Position numbers and translations under genes: made by a program. 36,037 bases of DNA, taken from contig JAIQFL010000084.1 of assembly GCA_020073365.1 (NCBI GenBank), forward strand, positions 1 to 36,037. Direction: 5' to 3'. Below, in pieces: positions 31,116 through 36,037 of the stretch. Under the pieces are notes generated by a model. It was given only the letters and a program-made list of their open reading frames with translations. It was not told the origin of the DNA and ran no database searches. Origin of the DNA: Terriglobia bacterium. Its GTDB lineage: Bacteria; Acidobacteriota; Terriglobia; Bryobacterales; Bryobacteraceae. Position 1 is the first letter of the stretch. Every line of letters starts with the position of its first letter.

Positions 31116-32793
31116 ATGACGCGAAAACGCAACGATAACGGTGCCACTCGGACTCAATCAGGTCCCAGCCGGCGTGGATTCTTAAGCTGCCTGGGGCTCT
31201 CTCCGGGGCTGGCGGGACTCGCGGGCGCAGGACTGCTCGGGACACTGCAGGCACCCAGGGCCTTCGCTGACTTAACCCCTCTCAACGATAAGGAGCGCCG
31301 TCACCGCGCGTTTGTCATCCGGCGCGATGCAGCCATTTTCCAGAGGGACCTTCCCGAGACTCCCTCCGTGTCCAATGGCGACGAGGAGTTGTATCCCAAG
31401 CGCATTGCCAGTTACAGCAAGGGCTTGCCGCACAACGATCTGGGCGAAGTCGACCTGAATGCGTATGGTGCCTTTAATAAAGGCACTCAACAGCGGGTTG
31501 GCCAGCGATTTCGAGGCCATTCCCCTCGGCGGGGCAGCCAAGCTGGCCAATCCGCAGGGGGCATACTGCTTCACCATGGAAGGCGCCGACGCCGCGGCGC
31601 TCGCGATCCCTGCCCCCCCGGCCTTCAGCAGCGCCCAAATGGCCGCGGAAATCGCGGAGGATTACTGGTCCGCACTCACGCGCGACGTGCCGTTCAGTCA
31701 ATACGCCACCGATCCACTGATCAGCCAGGCTGCGGCCGATTTGACCAGATTCTCCGACTATCGTGGACCCAAGGTGAACAACCAGGTCACTCCGGGTGTT
31801 CTTTTTCGTGGCAATACGCCGGGCGATCTTACCGGCCCTTACATTTCGCAGTTTCTGCTCAAGACGACCCCCATGGGCGCCGCGTCGTTGCCTCAGCTTT
31901 ACCGTACATCCGTTGCCGGCGACGATTACCTGACCAGTTATGCGGACTGGCTCAAAGCTCAGCGGGGTGGGGCCGCCGGATCGAATGTTTTCGACTCGAC
32001 CCCCCGCTACATTCGCAATAACCGCGACCTGGCCCAATACCTTCTGGTCGACTTCATGGGTCAAGCGAACATCCAGGCCTTTCTCCTGCTGTTGAGTTAC
32101 GGTAATGCGGCGCTTTCTCCCAATAACCCTTACCTTCATTCATCCACTCAGGCGGGAGGTATCACCTTCGGCAGCCAGCAGCAGTTGGATCTTGTCTCCC
32201 GCGCGCCGAACGCGGCGCTGCGCGCGACTTTCTGCCAAAAATGGCTGGTGCATCGCAGCCTTCGGCCGGAAACATTCGGCGGTAGGATTCACAATCATGT
32301 TACCGGAGCGGCCAGCTATCCGATCCATTCCGACATTCTGAATTCCGCGGCGCTCAAGGCGATCTTCAGCGCCCACGGCACCTATCTTTTGCCGATGGCG
32401 TATCCCGTGGGATCGCCTCTACATCCGTCCTACCCAGCGGCCCATGCCGCGATTGCGGGAGCTGGTGTCACCATGCTCAAGGCACTCTTTAACGAGTCGT
32501 TCGTGATTCCCAATCCAGTGGTAACTTCCGACGATGGGCTGTCGTTGTTGCCGTATTCCGGGCCGGCACTGACGGTGGGTGGTGAGTTGAACAAGCTCGC
32601 CGCGAACATTTCTCTCGGCCGCGACGCCGGTGGGGTGCACTATCGCTCCGACGGGATCCAAGGCATCCTGCTGGGAGAAGCGATCGCGTTGTCGATACTT
32701 CGCGATACCGCGACGATTTACCACGAGGAGTTTCCAGGATTCACGCTGACGCGCTTTGACGGCACGCCGGTGACGATCTGCCCGAATTGCTGA
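31116..32793 (+). pseudogene. vanadium-dependent haloperoxidase, one frameshift
   Basis: Two overlapping frames together make a protein of about 558 residues. The first (from 31116) carries a Tat-like signal (PSRRGFLSCLGLSP onward) and reads to AYGAFNK. At about 31482 the reading must skip one base to continue ALNSGLASDFEAIPLGG in the second frame, which runs to 32793. The second part has the vanadate-site motifs of the PAP2/haloperoxidase family: KWLVHRSLRPE, HPSYPAAHAAIAG (the P-S-x-x-A-x-H pattern) and SLGRDAGGVHYRSDG with the apical His. Such enzymes oxidise halides with peroxide. One inserted base at AAAGG explains the break; sequencing error, recent mutation or programmed shifting are all possible. 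Confidence 0.85.
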
Positions 32794-32835
32794 ATACGCT
32801 AAGACCGGCTCGAAACGCTGAAAGGAGTGGCAACC

Positions 32836-32994
32836 GTGGGAAGGACAGCAGTTAAGAATGCCGCACAAATATTGAAGGAAAACCAGGTCAAGCAAGACAA
32901 CCTGGAGCGGGAGCAACGGGCGCAGGACCACAATATGCTGATACACGACCACGCCGTCAATGAGATCCACACATTCCCAACAGGGAGCTTGTGA
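32836..32994 (+). CDS. small hypothetical protein, 52 residues
   Basis: GTG start with AAGGAG 9 bases upstream (32822-32827). It encodes a charged, probably helical peptide (AAQILKENQVKQDNLEREQR) with a His/Asp-rich end (DHNMLIHDHAVNEIH). The stop overlaps the GTG start of the next frame (GTGA at 32991-32994), implying coupling. It resembles no family I recognise and could be the rewritten 5' part of a damaged paaX-like gene. Composition and ribosome binding site favour real translation. Confidence 0.45.
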   Translation: MGRTAVKNAAQILKENQVKQDNLEREQRAQDHNMLIHDHAVNEIHTFPTGSL

Positions 32995-33338
32995 CCCGCT
33001 GCTGGAATCTGAAGGAGCTGAATCGCCAGTATGCAAGGTTTCTGCGCAAGTGGGTTCCCGAGTGGAGGAGATATGGGAGGCGCGCTCCATCAAGCAACGG
33101 ACTGAGTCCCAGCGAATGTTTTGTCCACCGCTTCTGGGTTATCCACGAGTACAGCGCCTTCCCGGGCCGCGATCCAAATCTCCCGGCGGAGCTGCTCCCG
33201 AAAGGCTGGATGGGCAACGAAGCGTCGCAAGTGTTTCGCGAGTATCGAGGGAAGCTGGCGAAGCGAGCCGACACGTTTGTGGATGAGACCCTGCGGACGG
33301 CAAATGGAATCGGGACTGAGAACCCCGTCAGCTCATAA
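32991..33338 (+). CDS. PaaX-like C-terminal domain protein (truncated regulator)
   Basis: A 115-residue protein matching only the C-terminal domain of PaaX-type repressors of aromatic (phenylacetyl-CoA) catabolism. It shows WNLKELNRQYARFLRKWVPE, then CFVHRFWVIHEYSAFPGRDP, NLPAELLPKGWMGNEA and the closing helix FREYRGKLAKRADTFVDE. Full PaaX proteins are about 270-310 residues with an N-terminal winged helix, which is absent here, so DNA binding is not expected. It precedes genes of aryl-CoA or hydroxyacyl-CoA reduction, so it may be the remnant of a local regulator. The start GTG overlaps the preceding small ORF. Confidence 0.7.
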   Translation: MTRCWNLKELNRQYARFLRKWVPEWRRYGRRAPSSNGLSPSECFVHRFWVIHEYSAFPGRDPNLPAELLPKGWMGNEASQVFREYRGKLAKRADTFVDETLRTANGIGTENPVSS

Positions 33339-33451
33339 ACAGGTGGGACTCGCCTCCGGGCGGAAGTTCTGCTCGTGCGGGGGAAAATGAATATCCATTC
33401 CGTGAAGGAATTGACTGCGGACTTTTAATAGAGAATCCAGGGAGACGATTC

Positions 33452-34618
33452 ATGACCGTACCCCTATTTGACCGGTGGCGCGGCAAGCCGCTCGACGACA
33501 TTTTCTACGAATGCCGCGAACTTCTGGAGGATGCGACTTATCCGACCGTCGGCCGCTGGCGTGAGGACGGCGGGAAGGTGGTCGGTCATTTTCAGGTTTA
33601 TTTTCCTGAGGAGATTGTTCATGCCGCCGGGATGCTCCCGCTCAAGATCTGCGGGGCGCCCATCGAGGCCGTCCAGGCGGACTCGCGGTTCGGGTCTTAT
33701 CTGTGTTCCATCCTGAAGACCTCCCTTGAACTGGCCCTCAGCCATCGGGTCGAGCTCGACCTGTTTGTGACGCACCCGATTTGTGATGCCGCCCGCAACC
33801 TGGCGGCCGTCTGGGGGCGCAACTTCGAGTATCCCTGCCAGATCCTCTATTTGCCCCAGAACGCTAATTCCGCACACGCCATTACTTATCTACGCGGCGA
33901 ATATGCCCGCCTCCAGCGAAATGTCGAAGCGATTGCCGGTCGTCCGATCACTACCGAGGCGTTGTGCCAGTCCATCGAAGTTTATAACCGAAACCGGGCG
34001 CTGCTTCGCGAGCTCTATATCATCAAGCGTGAACAGCCCTGGCTGGTCTCGGCAGACGAGGCATATGTCCTGATGGCCCTGGGAGGCCTGCTGCGCCGCG
34101 AGGAGCATAATGATCTGCTCGAAGAAGTCCTGCCTTTGATCCAGGCCCGTCCCCATAAGCGGCAGGACAAAATACGGGTGGTCTTTGAGGGAGGATTCTG
34201 CGAGCAGCCCCCGCTGGATCTGATCCGCGCGATTGCCCGCTCATGCTATCTGGTCGATGATGACCTGATGATCGGGTTGCGCTGGATTCTCGAGGATATT
34301 TCGACCAACGGGGACCCGCTATTTAACCTGGCTGAAGCCTACCTTGAAAAGTCCTCCTATAGCCCGGTCCAGCACGATCTGCGCAAACCGAAGGAGCAGA
34401 TGTTACTGCAAAGAATTCGGAGTGCTCGCGCGGACGCGGCGATTATTACCGCGGCGAAGATGTGCGAACCCGGCCTGGAAGAACAAGTCGCGTATCTCCA
34501 GACGTTAGACAAGGAGGGGATTCCTTACTTTGTCGGGGAATTTGAGGAGAAGATGACGAGTTTTGACCAGATGGAGCTTCAACTTGAGACGTTTGTTGAG
34601 AATCTTCTGTTCAGCTAA
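33452..34618 (+). CDS. 2-hydroxyacyl-CoA dehydratase / benzoyl-CoA reductase family subunit (BcrC/BzdN-like)
   Basis: A 388-residue subunit of the HgdB/BcrBC superfamily, which binds a 4Fe-4S cluster and the acyl-CoA substrate and removes a hydroxyl or reduces an aromatic ring. Cluster-ligand candidates are Cys in VTHPICDAARNLAAVW, in VFEGGFCEQPPLDL and in AAKMCEPGLEEQ. The N-terminal phrase VVGHFQVYFPEEIVHAAGML (about 43-62) is typical of the family. Its length fits the smaller catalytic subunit of class I benzoyl-CoA reductases. The ATP-dependent activator (BcrAD or HgdC type) is not in the window, so substrate assignment stays open. GGGAGA precedes the ATG. Confidence 0.85.
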   Translation: MTVPLFDRWRGKPLDDIFYECRELLEDATYPTVGRWREDGGKVVGHFQVYFPEEIVHAAGMLPLKICGAPIEAVQADSRFGSYLCSILKTSLELALSHRVELDLFVTHPICDAARNLAAVWGRNFEYPCQILYLPQNANSAHAITYLRGEYARLQRNVEAIAGRPITTEALCQSIEVYNRNRALLRELYIIKREQPWLVSADEAYVLMALGGLLRREEHNDLLEEVLPLIQARPHKRQDKIRVVFEGGFCEQPPLDLIRAIARSCYLVDDDLMIGLRWILEDISTNGDPLFNLAEAYLEKSSYSPVQHDLRKPKEQMLLQRIRSARADAAIITAAKMCEPGLEEQVAYLQTLDKEGIPYFVGEFEEKMTSFDQMELQLETFVENLLFS

Positions 34619-34780
34619 GGCGACAAGATTCACCGCAGAGCCGCTGAGATCGCAGAAAGGCTTTGGCTAAGCGCTCAAAACCAAACTCCAGGTGATATTA
34701 GAAATTGACTTGAATTTTGTTGGGCACCCTCTACAAGCTTGGGAAAAGGAGTTACATGGGACAATTGGAGAGTTCTCTGG

Positions 34781-34812
34781 GTAGGGGCGCCCGCCGCGGC
34801 GGGCGCCCCTAC
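34781..34812. repeat. perfect 32-bp palindrome
   Basis: The sequence from GTAGGGGCGCCC (34781) to GGGCGCCCCTAC (34812) is fully self-complementary, centred on CCGCGG. It lies between the two dehydratase/reductase-type genes. It could be a terminator-like cruciform or a REP-type element. The 260-base gap also holds the string CACCGCAGAGCCGCTGAGAT near 34631, reminiscent of a dispersed CGCAGAG-type repeat seen in many bacteria. Confidence 0.85.
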
Positions 34813-34878
34813 AATGAATCATGCGCGGCTTTGTATCATTTTCATCCAAGTTTGTATTAGTAGAGAGAGGTTCAATTC

Positions 34879-35742
34879 ATGACGGATTCTTCACAAGCGG
34901 ATTCGATTGTGGGCCGGGGAAATCGTGAGGGGGCAGAGTTGTTCCGGCAGTGGTTCGAGTCGCTCCAGGGCGCAATCGAACGCGGCGCTCCATCGGCTTA
35001 TGTGTTTGTCATGGGCAGCATGGCTGAAATCCTGCGGGTGTTCGACCTGCCCATGGTGTTTCCCGAGATCACTTCGTTGCAGACCGCAGTACGGCGCGTT
35101 GCCCATGAATATTTGAACGAAGCCGAGGATTACGGATATTCGCCCGACATCTGCGGCTATGTGAAGGCCGATGTGGCACTGCAACTGCGCGGCGGCCGGC
35201 ATCCCATGGGCAACGTTCCCAAGCCTGCCCTCGCTGTGTTGACAAACGCCTGTAATACATACATCAAATGGGCTGAGATCTGGGAGCGGTTCTATCACAT
35301 TCCGGTCTTCACGCTGGACGTCCCGGGGACACGGGCCGCGGGCACCCAGACGTGGCCGGGTGATCCGGACTTCGAGAACGATCGCCGCTACGTCCAGGCC
35401 CAGATCATGGAATTGATCACTTTGTGTGAGCGAGTGACCGGCATCCGATTTGACATTGACCGTCTCCGCGAGGTCCAGGCCCAAGCCAATTCCATGAGCC
35501 GGGGGTGGAAGCGGGTCCTCGAGTTGAATCAGAGCCATCCCTCTGTTTTCAACGCGGTGACCGATGGCACGATTTATCTGGGTGTGGCGAACGGTTTTCG
35601 CGGGGCCGCGGCCGGTAGCCAGTTTTTCGATCATTTGGTGGAGGAGCCTGTGCGTGCACACCTACCCGCTCAGCTACCAGGGTCTGACGCTTTGTATCCG
35701 GAAAACCTTCTCCCCGGCCGACTTCTGGCCATCCATCACTAA
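34879..35742 (+). CDS. 2-hydroxyacyl-CoA dehydratase / benzoyl-CoA reductase family subunit (BcrB/BzdO-like), 3' truncated
   Basis: The first about 256 residues match the larger subunit of the HgdA/BcrB superfamily. They include FVMGSMAEILRVFDLPMVFP, DICGYVKADV and LTNACNTYIKWAEIWERFY with Cys cluster ligands, and RLREVQAQANSMSRGWKR. Family members are usually about 430 residues. After GSQFFDHLVEE (to about 35647) the frame becomes PVRAHLPAQLPG, unrelated, and stops at 35742. In the +1 frame the DNA from 35648 encodes the middle of an acyl-CoA ligase. So the C-terminal part is lost by a recombination or assembly junction. A purine-rich AGAGAGAGG lies before the ATG. It probably formed a heterodimer with the product of the upstream gene. 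Confidence 0.8.
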   Translation: MTDSSQADSIVGRGNREGAELFRQWFESLQGAIERGAPSAYVFVMGSMAEILRVFDLPMVFPEITSLQTAVRRVAHEYLNEAEDYGYSPDICGYVKADVALQLRGGRHPMGNVPKPALAVLTNACNTYIKWAEIWERFYHIPVFTLDVPGTRAAGTQTWPGDPDFENDRRYVQAQIMELITLCERVTGIRFDIDRLREVQAQANSMSRGWKRVLELNQSHPSVFNAVTDGTIYLGVANGFRGAAAGSQFFDHLVEEPVRAHLPAQLPGSDALYPENLLPGRLLAIHH

Positions 35743-36037
35743 GTACGGGGTCACCATCGTCCAGGGCGTTCCCGCCATGTACGCCTATATCTATAATGCC
35801 GCCGACCCCCGCGCCATCGAGTATGACAAGCTGAAGCTGAGGTTTGCCTTTTCCGGCGCTGCCCCCATGCCACCGGAGTTGATCGACGGCTTCAAAGAAA
35901 AATTCAATGTTCAGGTAATTGACGGTTATGGCCTCACCGAGGCCTGCGGGGTCACGACATCGAGCCTGGGCGTCCCGGAGAACCGGGCATCGATCGGCAT
36001 CGCTTACCCAAGTTTGCAGGTCGAGATCATGGACGAT
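35648..36037 (+). CDS. acyl-CoA ligase (AMP-binding) fragment, truncated at both ends
   Basis: An open frame from about 35648 to the window edge reads CVHTYPLSYQGLTLCIRKTF, SPADFWPSITKYGVTIVQGV, PAMYAYIYN, then FAFSGAAPMPPELIDGF and VIDGYGLTEACGVTTSS. This is the middle of an ANL-family adenylating enzyme; DGYGLTEACG is the A5-type motif and FSGAAPM the A4 region. The N-terminal 200 or so residues, including the P-loop, are missing, because the frame starts directly at the junction with the dehydratase gene. The C-terminus lies outside the window. Possible internal start: ATG 35777. Aryl-CoA ligases belong in the same pathway as benzoyl-CoA reductase, so both pieces may come from one original operon. 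Confidence 0.8.
   Translation, partial: MCVHTYPLSYQGLTLCIRKTFSPADFWPSITKYGVTIVQGVPAMYAYIYNAADPRAIEYDKLKLRFAFSGAAPMPPELIDGFKEKFNVQVIDGYGLTEACGVTTSSLGVPENRASIGIAYPSLQVEIMDD

Noticed and set aside
34625..34660. Start of a CGCAGAG-type dispersed repeat array
   Set aside because: Only one imperfect unit is visible, too little to call a repeat; mentioned with the palindrome instead.

Overview
The window looks like a chromosomal segment of an Acidobacteriota bacterium, probably near the Solibacteres/Bryobacterales. This is an inference from gene content: high GC, an ADOP-type ABC permease, a PF07638-type ECF sigma factor next to Ser/Thr kinase-TPR genes, and scattered REP-like hairpins. No rRNA, tRNA, CRISPR array or recognisable transposase was seen.

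Layout. (1) 113-3869: a secreted alginate-lyase-family enzyme, then a translationally overlapping two-component pair (membrane histidine kinase and NtrC-type sigma54 activator). (2) 4223-5522, minus strand: an unknown gene and a small toxin-antitoxin-like pair whose DUF4258-like member is frameshifted. (3) 5848-12657: a respiratory cluster with a beta-barrel-like mono-haem protein, a small cytochrome c, a GltD-like FAD/NAD(P)/4Fe-4S oxidoreductase, a Rieske protein, a b6-type cytochrome b with fused C-terminal part, and a hexahaem cytochrome c. (4) 12247-13965: the last 417 bp of the hexahaem gene are repeated at about 97.6% identity, and a two-gene nucleotidyltransferase module sits between the copies. 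(5) 14133-14797: a DUF433/DUF5615 toxin-antitoxin pair. (6) 14997-24115: an ADOP permease, an RluA-family pseudouridine synthase, an ABC exporter (membrane protein plus ATPase) and two MacB/FtsX-type permeases without their own ATPase. (7) 24427-32793: two related ECF-sigma/kinase loci that have decayed in complementary ways. The first keeps the kinase and has a sigma stub; the second keeps the sigma factor and has a kinase stub. Each lies divergently upstream of secreted redox proteins: cupredoxin plus SCO1 in one case, a frameshifted vanadium haloperoxidase in the other. (8) 32836-36037: a small ORF, a C-terminal-only PaaX-like protein, two 2-hydroxyacyl-CoA dehydratase/benzoyl-CoA reductase-type subunits, and an abrupt out-of-frame junction inside the second one to the middle of an acyl-CoA ligase that runs off the window.

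Function. The central cluster probably forms an inner-membrane Rieske/cytochrome b complex extended by a multihaem cytochrome and a pyridine-nucleotide/Fe-S oxidoreductase, with haem proteins carrying electrons towards the outer membrane. The right end suggests anaerobic-type aromatic or 2-hydroxyacid CoA chemistry, but several of its genes are broken. Indels, truncations and duplications are frequent, so either real decay and rearrangement or draft-assembly error must be considered for each broken gene.
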